DNA from: Schlesneria paludicola DSM 18645
Lineage (GTDB): Bacteria; Planctomycetota; Planctomycetia; Planctomycetales; Planctomycetaceae
DNA length: 64,000 nt
Direction of reading: 5' to 3'
Assembly: GCF_000255655.1 (NCBI RefSeq)
Contig: NZ_JH636435.1
Span: forward strand, 3,112,960-3,176,959
In this document: positions 46,822 to 55,875 of the stretch, piece after piece
How the letters are laid out: every line of letters starts with the position of its first letter
Numbering within the stretch: the first letter of the stretch is position 1
Program-made: the position numbers and the translations under genes
Notes under the pieces: model-generated
Database searches by the model: none
Told to the model about the DNA's origin: nothing
The model's input: only the letters and a program-made list of their open reading frames with translations

Positions 46822-48135
46822 TCAAGCGACTTCGATGATCGCCGCTGCGGCCTGGCCGATACGCGTCACATTGACATTCAACACCACGCGATTTGACGTG
46901 GCTTGTGGCTGCCCAGACACGATATTCAATTGACATTCTGGATCGGGATTCTCGTAATTCAGCGTGTGTGGAATCACCCCGTGTGACAAGGCAATCACAG
47001 ACCCCGCCAATTCCAGCAACCCTGCCCCGGCCCCCGAATTCCCCAGAAAGCTCTTCAGAGCCGTCACAGGAATCCGCCGCCCAAGCTCTTCACCAAACAC
47101 GTCGTGAATGGCTTGCGATTCCGCAATATCCACATCGCGCGTCCCCAGCCCATGAGCGTTAATATGCCCAATCTGATCTGGCTTCAGGCCCGCATCGCGC
47201 AAAGCCCCTCGCATCGCGTTCGCGAGCGCCAACCGATAGTTGGGCCCATTGACCGGGCTCGACACGCAAGACGAACCCGTACCGAGCACGCGCCCCCAGA
47301 TTTTCGCACCCCGCTTTTCCGCATGGGCACGATCTTCGAGAATAAACGAGCACGAGCCTTCACCGACAACTCGCCCTGAACGATTGAGATCAAACGGGCG
47401 AGCACGTCGTTCGGGCGCCTCTGGTGTCCTCGCCAAATCATCCCACAGAGCGAGATGCAACGTTTTGATGGGATGCAACGTGGTACCGGTCACGCCAACG
47501 ATCATGACGTCGGCATCACCACGCAACAGAATTCGCATCGCTTCGCCAATGACCGTATTTCCCGACGCATCATCAAGCGTCAGCGAATTGCTCGGGCCAC
47601 GCGCGTCGGCAGAAATACTGATATGACAGGCCGGCATATTGGGCAGATAACGCAGCAGCCACAGCGGTTCCAGCTTCGTCAGACCGGTTTGACCCCAGCG
47701 TGACGTCTGAAACACGCGCGACCCGTCTTCGCAGCAGGCACTACACCCTTCAACGAGAACTTCGGGTGGACTCAGCATCAAATTGGCGCCGAACTCGACG
47801 CCCAGACGCTCGTGTTCCATCTGATCGACATCAACTTTGGCGTCTTGCAGAGCCAAAAGTGCTGATGCGACACCCATCTGGATCTCACGGCACATCGCCT
47901 TCAGATTCTTGCGTTGTTCCTTCAGATAGACTTTTCGCGCAGACTCATCGGTGAAGTCACTGACTTCCGCCCCGACGCCATTGGGCGCGGCAAAGCCTGG
48001 AAACAACTTGCTGTGAGTGACGCCCGACTGCCCTTTGGAAAGGCGGTCCCAAAATGCATCAACACCGATTCCGATCGGGCTCACAACCCCGACGCCGGTT
48101 ATCACAACTTCCCGAGTCTCTGAAGATCTGGTCAC
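46822..48135 (-). CDS. Beta-ketoacyl-ACP synthase-like protein lacking the catalytic cysteine
   Basis: 437 residues (GTG at 48135; an ATG at 48198 would add 21). The thiolase fold is evident: REVVITGVGVVSPIG, DARGPSNSLTLDDASGNTVIGEA, RPFDLNRSGRVVGEGSC, NAHGLGTRDVDIAESQAI and KSFLGNSGAGAG. Compared with the fabF product two genes upstream in transcription order, the nucleophile Cys of TACAS reads Asp (D189) and the second His of KSQLGH reads Asn, while the NAHG His is kept. It is therefore probably not a condensing enzyme by itself; chain-length-factor-type partners of ketosynthases lose the Cys in a comparable way. It lies 222 bp after fabF on the same strand. Confidence 0.88.
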   Translation of the reverse strand: MTRSSETREVVITGVGVVSPIGIGVDAFWDRLSKGQSGVTHSKLFPGFAAPNGVGAEVSDFTDESARKVYLKEQRKNLKAMCREIQMGVASALLALQDAKVDVDQMEHERLGVEFGANLMLSPPEVLVEGCSACCEDGSRVFQTSRWGQTGLTKLEPLWLLRYLPNMPACHISISADARGPSNSLTLDDASGNTVIGEAMRILLRGDADVMIVGVTGTTLHPIKTLHLALWDDLARTPEAPERRARPFDLNRSGRVVGEGSCSFILEDRAHAEKRGAKIWGRVLGTGSSCVSSPVNGPNYRLALANAMRGALRDAGLKPDQIGHINAHGLGTRDVDIAESQAIHDVFGEELGRRIPVTALKSFLGNSGAGAGLLELAGSVIALSHGVIPHTLNYENPDPECQLNIVSGQPQATSNRVVLNVNVTRIGQAAAAIIEVA

Positions 48136-48240
48136 AATAGTTAGCTCACGGGGATCCGGCGATTCCTGTATCAGCAGTTCGCAACGCGAACAGCGCATTC
48201 CACAGTCGGCGGAAACCGTTCAAAGTGGCAGGCAAAACTT

Positions 48241-48318
48241 ATCACAACTGAACTGTCACAGCAAAACTGTCGCACAGCTCAATAGCATCACAGTCCAACG
48301 GTATCACAGCCAAACGGT
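48241..48318. repeat. Short degenerate tandem repeat, about 16-bp units
   Basis: Five consecutive units of 14-16 bp; the clearest pair is ATCACAGTCCAACGGT then ATCACAGCCAAACGGT (48287-48318). It lies between the fabF stop and the ketosynthase-like gene start. Confidence 0.6.
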
Positions 48319-48357
48319 ATCGCGGTCTGATCGCCACGCAAAGGGAATTTCGCGAAA

Positions 48358-49596
48358 TCACACTCGCCCCACCACCAGGCAGGCATTGTGTCCGCCAAAC
48401 CCAAAGCTATTCGACATGACTCGATCGACCCGCAACTCACGCGCTTTGTGAGGGACATAATCGAGATCACAATCCGGGTCGGGATTATCAATATTGATCG
48501 TCGGTGGAATCAGACCGTGCATCAAAGCGAGCACAGAAATCACAAACTCAACTCCACCCGACGCGCCAAGCAGATGCCCCAACTGGCTTTTCGTACTTGA
48601 AACACAAACTCGCTTTGATTCGGCTCCAAATACGCGTTTAATCGCATTTGTTTCAGCCTTGTCACCCAGCGGTGTACTCGTACCGTGGGCATTAATGTAA
48701 CCCACGTCGGACACGGCAAGCCGCGCGTCATGCAGCGCGAGACTCATTGCTTTCGCAGCCCCCGTCCCTTCAGGATCAGGTGCGGTCATGTGCGAACCAT
48801 CCGAGGAGACACCATACCCCAGCACCTCTGCCAGAATCGTGGCCCCACGTCGCTTGGCACACTCGTACTCTTCGAGTACGACCACCCCCGCGCCTTCGGA
48901 AAGCACAAACCCGTCTCGATCACGATCGAACGGTCGACTGGCAGCTTCCGGGGCATCCAGACGAGTCGACAAGGCGCCCATCCGTGCAAAGCCTGACAAG
49001 CCCATCGGCGTGATCGCGGCTTCACTTCCACCAGCGATGACGACATCTGCCGTGCCGTACTGAATCAGTCGAAACGCATCACCAATCGCATTGGTGGCCG
49101 ACGCACACGCCGTTGCCACGGCGCTACTAGGACCTTTCAGACCAAACTGGACCGAAATATTCCCGGTGGCGGCGTTGACCATCAACTTTGGGATCATGAA
49201 TGGCGAAACGCGCGAAGGACCGCGATCGAACAGCTTGGCATGCTGCTCTTCAATTTCGTTCAATCCGCCGATTCCACTGCCGATGATGACACCGCAGCGA
49301 TACGGATCGTCCACTTCCTTGAATTGAATGCCGGACTGGGCAATCGCCTTCTGCGCAGCCGCCAAAGCGAACTGACTAAAGCGATCCAGCCGTTTTGCTT
49401 CTTTCGAATCAAAATGCTCTTCGGGGCGGAAGTCTTTGACTTCGCCACCAAAGTTCACTTTGAAATCGGAGCAATCAAATCGCTCCAGCCGGCCGACACC
49501 GCTTTTGCCCGCGCAAAGACGTTCCCAAAACTCAGAAACTTCTGAGCCCAAGGCGGTAATCACCGACATCCCTGTCACGACGACGCGTCTGGACAT
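48358..49596 (-). CDS. fabF: Beta-ketoacyl-ACP synthase II (FabF)
   Basis: 412 residues, normal for FabF. RRVVVTGMSVITALG at the start, the nucleophile in TACASATNAIGDAF, the two catalytic His residues in NAHGTSTPLGDKAE and KSQLGHLLGASG, and the C-terminal SNSFGFGGHNACLV. It condenses malonyl-ACP with acyl-ACP in the elongation cycle. The ATG begins 3 bp after the acpP stop, so the two are co-transcribed. Confidence 0.97.
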   Translation of the reverse strand: MSRRVVVTGMSVITALGSEVSEFWERLCAGKSGVGRLERFDCSDFKVNFGGEVKDFRPEEHFDSKEAKRLDRFSQFALAAAQKAIAQSGIQFKEVDDPYRCGVIIGSGIGGLNEIEEQHAKLFDRGPSRVSPFMIPKLMVNAATGNISVQFGLKGPSSAVATACASATNAIGDAFRLIQYGTADVVIAGGSEAAITPMGLSGFARMGALSTRLDAPEAASRPFDRDRDGFVLSEGAGVVVLEEYECAKRRGATILAEVLGYGVSSDGSHMTAPDPEGTGAAKAMSLALHDARLAVSDVGYINAHGTSTPLGDKAETNAIKRVFGAESKRVCVSSTKSQLGHLLGASGGVEFVISVLALMHGLIPPTINIDNPDPDCDLDYVPHKARELRVDRVMSNSFGFGGHNACLVVGRV

Positions 49597-49599
49597 CCG

Positions 49600-49836
49600 T
49601 CACTGCTTCTCCGTGATGTATTTCACTGCATCACCTACGGACTTGATCTTTTCCTGATCCGACTCTGGAATCTGAACACCGAATTCGTCTTCGAATTCCA
49701 TGACCAGTTCCACCAAATCCAGCGAATCCGCCTTGAGATCGGCGACGAAATCGCTGCTCAACTTGATGTCTTCCTTCGGAATGTTGAGCTGCTCGCTAAC
49801 AATCCCGATGACTTTCTCTTCAATCGACGACGCCAC
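49600..49836 (-). CDS. acpP: Acyl carrier protein
   Basis: 78 residues of the usual length. The phosphopantetheine attachment serine is S38 in ADSLDLVELVMEFE. It carries the growing acyl chain on the 4'-phosphopantetheine arm. The start is a GTG with an excellent AAGGAG six bases upstream. It is followed at once by fabF. Confidence 0.97.
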   Translation of the reverse strand: MASSIEEKVIGIVSEQLNIPKEDIKLSSDFVADLKADSLDLVELVMEFEDEFGVQIPESDQEKIKSVGDAVKYITEKQ

Positions 49837-50480
49837 GCCTCACTCCTTTGGAGCCGAATCTTGTTTTCAGGGAATGCCCACCACGGCCATCGTGCTGGGA
49901 AATTTGTTTTGAATGCTCGCGAATAACGGCCGGGACGATTCAGCGACAATTCGTCAGCGAAGACTCGACTGAACTCTCGCCACTCGACACGCTACTTTTC
50001 TGCACAGAAACCCGCTGCATCAACGAACGCCTCGCAGAAAGCCGTGAGCTTTGAACCAAGCAATAAGTTAATAAATGGCGACTCCGCACCGATGTCGGCA
50101 CGGTATACCGGGTTTTCTGAGTCGTGTAAACCGCAACGAATCGATCTGACGACGAATTCGATGCCCGCAAATCAAGCAACCCGCAATTCGCCTGAAAGCA
50201 GGTCGGCGCGCACGGCTGCAATTCGAAAGCGAATTCGCAAGAAAATCCGTTATTTTCAGGGAAGTTGCGCAACCCGCGTCAGTCGTCCCATCGCAAAGCA
50301 CTCACAAACCGGTACCGCGACGACGTTTTAAAATCGACAACCAGCCTGTGCACGAATCGATAAAAAAAGCCCAGATTCTCCACGAAGCCCGACCTCCAGA
50401 CGTCGCGCCCGCTGCAAGAATCATGGCACCCTGACAACTGAAGTCAACGTCCCTGCACAGTCCTCGCGAGCCGAATGCGG
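49837..50480. other. 644-bp gap between fabD and acpP
   Basis: In many bacteria fabG sits here; no Rossmann-like sequence is visible in any frame and the open frames present (up to 110 codons) look random. It probably holds the acpP-fabF promoter, but I see no strong -35/-10 pair or hairpin. Confidence 0.5.
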
Positions 50481-51389
50481 TCAGTCGTCATTCACCGTCT
50501 GGCAATCAACCTTGCGATCAATTCGCTTCATCAACGACTTCAGCACCTTCCCCGGGCCAACTTCATAGAACTGATCGCAGCCTTGAGAGAGCAGCGTTCG
50601 CACACACTCTTCCCACAAAACCGGCTGCGTCACCTGACGAATCAAGATTTCACGAATCCGCTCGGGGCCATCGTGCAGCTTGGCATCTACATTCGAAATG
50701 ACCGGAATCCGTGGCGACTGAATCGAAACCGTCCGCAGCGCCTCTTCCAATTGACCACACGCCGATGCCATGAGCGGTGTGTGGAATGCGCCTGCGACCG
50801 TCAGAACCCGTGCGCTGCCCCCGGCCTGCTCAATCAGCTCTGCCGCCCTTGCACAGGCCGGCTTGTCACCGGAAAGAACCGTATTCCCCGGACACAGATA
50901 GTTCGCAACCCAAATCTGACCAGCGCTCGCAGCATCATCCCGAACCTTCGCGACCTGCTCAGGATTCAACAGAAGCGCACTCACCATCGACGAGGGATTG
51001 GCATCCGCCGCTTGCTGCATCGCCTCACCACGCCGTTGAACGACGCGCAAACCGTCCTCGAACGACATCGCCCCGGCAAACACGAGCGCAGTGTATTCCC
51101 CAAGGCTTAGCCCCGCAGCCATCGCACACCCGTCGACCACCTCGGGCTTCTCCGCTCTCAACATCTCCAACGCGGCCAAACTGCTGACAAAGAGCGCCGG
51201 CTGACTCACAATCGTTGTGTCGAGTCGCTCCGCAGGTCCGTCAAAGCAAACTGAAGCCAGATCAAAGCCGAGAATCTCACTCGCACGATCGTAGAGCTGC
51301 CGAGCCGCGGGAAATCGCGAGGCGATAACTTTACCCATCCCAATGTGCTGAGCACCCTGGCCCGGAAACAGGAATGCAATCTTGGCCAC
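50481..51389 (-). CDS. fabD: Malonyl-CoA:ACP transacylase
   Basis: 302 residues. FLFPGQGAQHIGMG near the N-terminus, the active serine in AGLSLGEYTAL, NYLCPGNTVLSG, AGAFHTPLM with the catalytic His, and QVTQPVLWEECV near the C-terminus. It loads malonyl groups from CoA onto ACP. The gene lies 259 bp after plsX on the same strand, with nothing identifiable between. Confidence 0.97.
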   Translation of the reverse strand: MAKIAFLFPGQGAQHIGMGKVIASRFPAARQLYDRASEILGFDLASVCFDGPAERLDTTIVSQPALFVSSLAALEMLRAEKPEVVDGCAMAAGLSLGEYTALVFAGAMSFEDGLRVVQRRGEAMQQAADANPSSMVSALLLNPEQVAKVRDDAASAGQIWVANYLCPGNTVLSGDKPACARAAELIEQAGGSARVLTVAGAFHTPLMASACGQLEEALRTVSIQSPRIPVISNVDAKLHDGPERIREILIRQVTQPVLWEECVRTLLSQGCDQFYEVGPGKVLKSLMKRIDRKVDCQTVNDD

Positions 51390-51648
51390 AGATTCCTCGA
51401 CCTTCCACGACGCACTCGCGTCGAATCGACACCCTCAGAACCAGAACGCGGCAACAACCAGAGCCCCCGCGCACCGCAAGGCCCACAAGAACTTGCCGCC
51501 GGATTGGCCGCAACACCGGCGAACCAAGAATCCCGCTCGTCGACACGCCATAGCATGCCAATTCACGCAGCAGAAAACAGGCGCGCCAAAACGGCGGTGA
51601 GTTTTATCATATGACGGCACTCTGGAACGAGCATGGGGCCACCACGCC

Positions 51649-52641
51649 TTACTGAATCGCCAGTTCATCCACGATTTGCTCGTTGATTCGCCGACTCTTC
51701 AATGTCGTTGCGACACGGAGTGCATTAAAAATCGATCGCGAATTGCTCGAACCGTGGCAGATGATCGCGATGCCATCAACGCCAAGCAAAGGAGCCCCAC
51801 CCGCTTCGTGATACTCGAAGCGACGCCCCAGCGATTTGAACGCCTCCAGCGCCTGTGGCCGCTCTTGATCAAGCGCGCCGAGCACCTCAGCAGAAACGGT
51901 CTTCATCAGCATGTCGACCATGCCTTCAGCCGCTTTCAATAACACGTTTCCGACAAACCCCTCGCAGATCACAACGTCAGCACCGCCCTGGTAAAGATCG
52001 CGGCCTTCAACGTTTCCAATAAACCGATCGCGAAAGGGGCTTTTCAGGAACAGCGCATGCGAGTCGCGAACGTCGTCGGTTCCTTTGCCGTCTTCACTTC
52101 CAATATTCATCAAGCCCACGGTCGGCCGCTCGATCCCGAGAAACTCGCGAGCGTAAATCGACCCCATGGACCCGTATTGCACCAAGTGCTCTGGACGCGC
52201 GCCAGGATTGGCCCCGACATCCATCAGAACCGTCTTACCCTTCGTGGTTGGCAACACAACCGCGATCCCAGGGCGCTTCACACCCTTGAGGAACAGCCGC
52301 GTACGCAACCCCGCTGCAACAACGGCCCCCGTATGCCCGGCACTGACGACCGCATCAACCTTCTGCGTCGCCATCTGCTGCCAGCAGACAATGATCGAAC
52401 AATTCGGCTTCTTTCGAAGTCCGTCCACGGGCTTTTCGCCCATTTCGATCCAACCATCTGCCGGCGTGAGCTTCAGCCGATCGGGTGAAAAGCCCGATCG
52501 CGACACGAGCGGCTCAAGCGTCTCGACATCGCCGACCAAGCTGATCTGGAGATCCGGATTTTCGTCAAGCGCCGCAATCGCTCCGTCAAAATTGGGCTGC
52601 ACACCGAAGTCGCCACCCATTGCATCCAGTGCAATCCGCAT
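51649..52641 (-). CDS. plsX: Phosphate acyltransferase PlsX
   Basis: 330 residues. RIALDAMGGDFGVQPNFDGA at the start, DAVVSAGHTGAVVAAG, KTVLMDVGANPGARPEHLVQ, RPTVGLMNIGSEDGKG, and VVICEGFVGNVLLKAAEGMV, all typical of the family. PlsX converts acyl-ACP into acyl-phosphate for phospholipid synthesis. The ATG begins 6 bp after the rpmF stop, the usual rpmF-plsX pairing. Confidence 0.97.
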   Translation of the reverse strand: MRIALDAMGGDFGVQPNFDGAIAALDENPDLQISLVGDVETLEPLVSRSGFSPDRLKLTPADGWIEMGEKPVDGLRKKPNCSIIVCWQQMATQKVDAVVSAGHTGAVVAAGLRTRLFLKGVKRPGIAVVLPTTKGKTVLMDVGANPGARPEHLVQYGSMGSIYAREFLGIERPTVGLMNIGSEDGKGTDDVRDSHALFLKSPFRDRFIGNVEGRDLYQGGADVVICEGFVGNVLLKAAEGMVDMLMKTVSAEVLGALDQERPQALEAFKSLGRRFEYHEAGGAPLLGVDGIAIICHGSSNSRSIFNALRVATTLKSRRINEQIVDELAIQ

Positions 52642-52647
52642 AGAGGA

Positions 52648-52827
52648 CTATTCCTCGATTTCGACGAGCGTCCGTCCCATGTAATCCCCGCACGTCGGAC
52701 AAACAACGTGAGAAGGAATCTTGGTTTGGCATTTAGGACAGTTATGGAGCTGAACTGGAGTCAGTGCATCGTGACTACGACGACGACGCGAACGACCTTT
52801 GGACTGACGACGCTTTGGGGCGGCCAT
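52648..52827 (-). CDS. rpmF: 50S ribosomal protein L32
   Basis: 59 residues, starting MAAPKRRQSKGRSRRRRSHD, the standard basic opening of L32. Four cysteines (C30, C33, C43, C46) form the zinc-ribbon seen in zinc-dependent L32 proteins. It heads the leftward rpmF-plsX-fabD genes, linking ribosome and lipid synthesis as in many bacteria. Confidence 0.96.
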   Translation of the reverse strand: MAAPKRRQSKGRSRRRRSHDALTPVQLHNCPKCQTKIPSHVVCPTCGDYMGRTLVEIEE

Positions 52828-53003
52828 GTTGAGTTATCCCAACGGATCAAGACACGGTTGAAGACAGAATCGGGCATCGACCACGCCGTGGCGAGCTTTT
52901 CTCTGCCGAGTAAAGCCGCAGATGGTACGCGAACGCCAAATGACGGTCAAGGATCAGATTTCGGGAACGGGTTTCGATCCGCCCGCAATTTCAATTCGAC
53001 ATC

Positions 53004-54383
53004 CTAGAGCAATTCCTGAATCACATCTCCGGGTTCCAAGGCAGGTGTCGGACGTCCACTATGGTTCAAGAAGCTTATATTTCGGTCGATTCCCAGGACA
53101 TGGAACATCGTATGGTGAATATCCGCAGGCGTCACAGGTCGATCCTGGGGCACTTCGCCCAGCCGATTCGTCGAACCGACAATCCGCCCCCCTTTGACCC
53201 CGCCTCCTGCCAAAAGACAGAACATCGCATTGCCCCAGTGATCGCGACCAGGTGTCCCCATGCTCAGTGGCGGTCCGCCGTTGCCGCCGTTATTCATCCG
53301 CGGGGTCCGGCTGAATTCGCCGCACAGCATCACCAGAACATCTTCATATAATCCACGTTGCGTCAGATCTTCCAGCAATGCGGAAACGAGCTGATCAACC
53401 ATGGGCAGGTATCGCTCCATCCCCGACTTCAGGTCCCAGTGATGGTCCCAGCCGCCAAAATGAACCGTGACGAAGGTCGTACCCGCCTCCACCAACCGCC
53501 GGGCCAGCAAGGTACTTTGTCCCCAATTGTGACGACCGTACCGATCGCGGACACGCGGGTCTTCCAGACTGATGTCAAAGGCGGTCCGCGCATTGGCACC
53601 CGTCACCAGATCCAGCGCCTGCCGATCAAACCGATCCATCGACTCGAGCATCCCTTTTGTCTCAACGTCACGCCGCATGCGATCAAAATGTTTCGCCAGC
53701 GACGCGCGATCCTCAAGACGACTCACCGTCATGCCGCCTGGAACCTGCATATTCTGAACTTGAAACGAGGCGGCATTCGGATCACCGTCCGTTTCGAACG
53801 GATTGTGCGACGCACCGACATAGTTGGCGCCAAAATAGCCCGGCCGCAAACCGATGCTCATCCCATAAGGCACTGCTACGTAAGGCGGCATGCCGGGCTG
53901 ACGTGGACCTGTCATTTTCGTGGCAATCGAACCGATAAACGGTGATTTGCTTTGGGTATCCGCACCACTAACCCCACCCCGCCCCGTCAGAATGTAATGA
54001 CCGGCCGTGAAGTGATCCCCAGTTCCGTGATGCAGCGAGCGAACGATCGAAAATTTGTCTGCACACTTGGCTTGCAGCGGAAACAATTCCGAAATCTCGA
54101 TGCCATCAGCGTTCGTGGGGATCGGATTCCAGATCCCGCGACACTCCAAGGGAGCTTCCGGCTTCAAATCGTAAAGATCGAGATGACTTGGTCCACCATC
54201 CAGCCACAACAGAATCACGGATGTCTTCTTGCCACTTACCCCAGATTGGACCGATTCTTCTTTTGCCCGCAAGAGTTGCGGCAAGCCAATCGCTCCCATT
54301 CCAGCCACGCCCAATTGCACAAAGCTACGACGCGAGATGCCATCGCAGTAGCGGCCGGTCGAGCCAAGATCGAGGCGAAACAT
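53004..54383 (-). CDS. DUF1501 protein
   Basis: About 459 residues from the ATG at 54383, which is supported by AAAGG seven bases upstream and by the common DUF1501 opening MFRLDLGSTGRYCDGISRRS with a twin-arginine-like leader (SRRSFVQLGVAGMGA). The core has SVILLWLDGGPSHLDLYDLKPEAP, HFGGWDHHWDLKSGM, VMLCGEFSRTPRMN and GRDHWGNAMFCLLAGGGVKGG. An upstream start at 54494 is possible. As with the copy at 16267 there is no PSD1 gene beside it. Function is unknown beyond the alkaline-phosphatase-like fold. Confidence 0.92.
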   Translation of the reverse strand: MFRLDLGSTGRYCDGISRRSFVQLGVAGMGAIGLPQLLRAKEESVQSGVSGKKTSVILLWLDGGPSHLDLYDLKPEAPLECRGIWNPIPTNADGIEISELFPLQAKCADKFSIVRSLHHGTGDHFTAGHYILTGRGGVSGADTQSKSPFIGSIATKMTGPRQPGMPPYVAVPYGMSIGLRPGYFGANYVGASHNPFETDGDPNAASFQVQNMQVPGGMTVSRLEDRASLAKHFDRMRRDVETKGMLESMDRFDRQALDLVTGANARTAFDISLEDPRVRDRYGRHNWGQSTLLARRLVEAGTTFVTVHFGGWDHHWDLKSGMERYLPMVDQLVSALLEDLTQRGLYEDVLVMLCGEFSRTPRMNNGGNGGPPLSMGTPGRDHWGNAMFCLLAGGGVKGGRIVGSTNRLGEVPQDRPVTPADIHHTMFHVLGIDRNISFLNHSGRPTPALEPGDVIQELL

Positions 54384-54891
54384 GGGCGGGCCTTTCGGAT
54401 CGGGCAGGAAACTCTGGCAGGGAACCGACGCATCGGTCGACATTGATCTTAATCGGCGCTCACGTTGCCGGTCAAACATAATCGCATTCACCATTCGGAA
54501 CCGGTTGTCTGACTCCCCGTTTCCCCCTAGCCGGAAACACCGTCGTCATGCGATTTGCTTTTCACATGACCCACTGGTTCATGAAGCAAACGTTAGCATC
54601 GACTCTACTCAAGATTTGTATTGAATCGCCTGATGGCGATGAGTTGCTGCGGATTTCAGGTCGCCAATCTCTGACATTCGGATCGACAAATCGAGATCGC
54701 CGAAATTGTCTCTTGCGGCACACTCCGCCGACGACAGTGGCACACGGTATGCCTCTACCCGAGCCACTCACACGATCACTCAAGCGTCCCCGAATGCCTA
54801 GACTCCTCGCATAACGCAAGGATACGGAAGCCATTCCTGGGGGACGTTTGCGTCGGAGCCTGTCTATCAACACTTTCAGAGGCACTCCACG
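54384..54891. other. 508-bp intergenic region between divergent genes
   Basis: No gene, repeat or clear promoter seen. The first 111 bp may code if the DUF1501 protein starts at 54494. Confidence 0.35.
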
Positions 54892-55704
54892 ATGTCCGGC
54901 AAATCGCACTCTTTTGCAGCATTCGTGCTGATCGTTTCGGCGGGTGTTTTGTTGTCGGCCGACCCCGCCTCCCCAGTTGGGGACACCCCAAACGCAACGC
55001 AGCCCAGCCCTCGTCCAACACACGAACCCTCACATCTCAAACCCCGCATCCCAAGTGGCCGGAATCCCCGGGTTTTGATCATCGTCGCGAAGGACAACCC
55101 GCAGTGCGAACTGCAACTGAATCGGCTTCGCAAACCGGGTGGTGACTTCGAAACCATGAGATCAATCGGATGGAAGATCGGCCCCGAATCCAGCAATCAC
55201 ATCCAGATCATCGATCAAACGGAAGTCCCCGACCTAATCCCTTTATTGAACGTGCGCGAATTCCCGGCGATCGCCTGCGTGGCCGATGGTGAGATCATTC
55301 GCTCCTTTAAAGATGGCTGCACAACACCCCTTGATGCCTGGACATTCGGATGGTTGATCAAAGGAACCAACGAACGACCAAAACCAGCGATCCCGGAAGC
55401 CATTCGCGTGGAAACAACAGGACATTACCGCTTGCGTGGTAACCACTGGTCGCTCGAAGGAGACCCAAACCCAACAAAACAAACGGTGCTTGGACACTTG
55501 CGCGGCCCCAATCACGGTCATGCCAGCGCCAGCTATGGCGATATCGAAAGCTGGTCCTATGAAGAACTTCGCTCACTTCACGACGACCTCCATGAACAGG
55601 AAGGTGGGACCGTCGGCGTCAACTATGGCTCCAGCCAACCTCCCGCCGCCAATCGCAGTCTGGACGCCTTCAGCGGCAACCGCAAAGCACTTGGCAAGCT
55701 CTAA
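54892..55704 (+). CDS. Exported protein with thioredoxin-like fold, active-site cysteine pair lost
   Basis: 270 residues. Signal segment MSGKSHSFAAFVLIVSAGVLLSA, a Pro-rich linker, then residues about 58-160 with a thioredoxin-like course: RVLIIVAKDNPQCELQLNRL (strand, then helix with NPQC where CxxC is expected), DLIPLLNVREFPAIACVADGEIIRSFKDG (the cis-Pro region and following strands). Only the second cysteine position is kept. The last 100 residues are of unknown fold. It may be a structural or redox-inactive relative; the family is not recognised with certainty. Confidence 0.6.
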   Translation: MSGKSHSFAAFVLIVSAGVLLSADPASPVGDTPNATQPSPRPTHEPSHLKPRIPSGRNPRVLIIVAKDNPQCELQLNRLRKPGGDFETMRSIGWKIGPESSNHIQIIDQTEVPDLIPLLNVREFPAIACVADGEIIRSFKDGCTTPLDAWTFGWLIKGTNERPKPAIPEAIRVETTGHYRLRGNHWSLEGDPNPTKQTVLGHLRGPNHGHASASYGDIESWSYEELRSLHDDLHEQEGGTVGVNYGSSQPPAANRSLDAFSGNRKALGKL

Positions 55705-55748
55705 CGCAATAAGCCCCTTGGACAACCAGATAAGCAGCGCAACTCATT

Positions 55749-55853
55749 TCTCTGCGTCTCCGTGCCTCGGTGTGTCTCCCGTTCCCGCTGGAGCCACTTG
55801 TACGTTTCGCGTGCTTCGGAGACACATTGGGGGGGAGGCACGGAGACACAGAA
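55749..55853. repeat. Palindromic intergenic repeat, family 1, copy B
   Basis: Arms TCTCTGCGTCTCCGTGCCTC and GAGGCACGGAGACACAGA flank an interior that shares ACTTGTACGTTTCGCGT and GGAGCC with copy A at 4481-4580. It lies between two convergent genes. Confidence 0.85.
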
Positions 55854-55875
55854 AAGACGTGTGCGGAAATGTCGG

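Noticed and set aside
48241-48318. CRISPR array
   Set aside because: The units are 14-16 bp, directly adjacent and degenerate, with no spacers and no cas genes.
49940-50272. A 110-codon frame in the fabD-acpP gap, considered as the missing fabG
   Set aside because: Ser/Arg/Cys-rich, with no Rossmann glycine motif or YxxxK.
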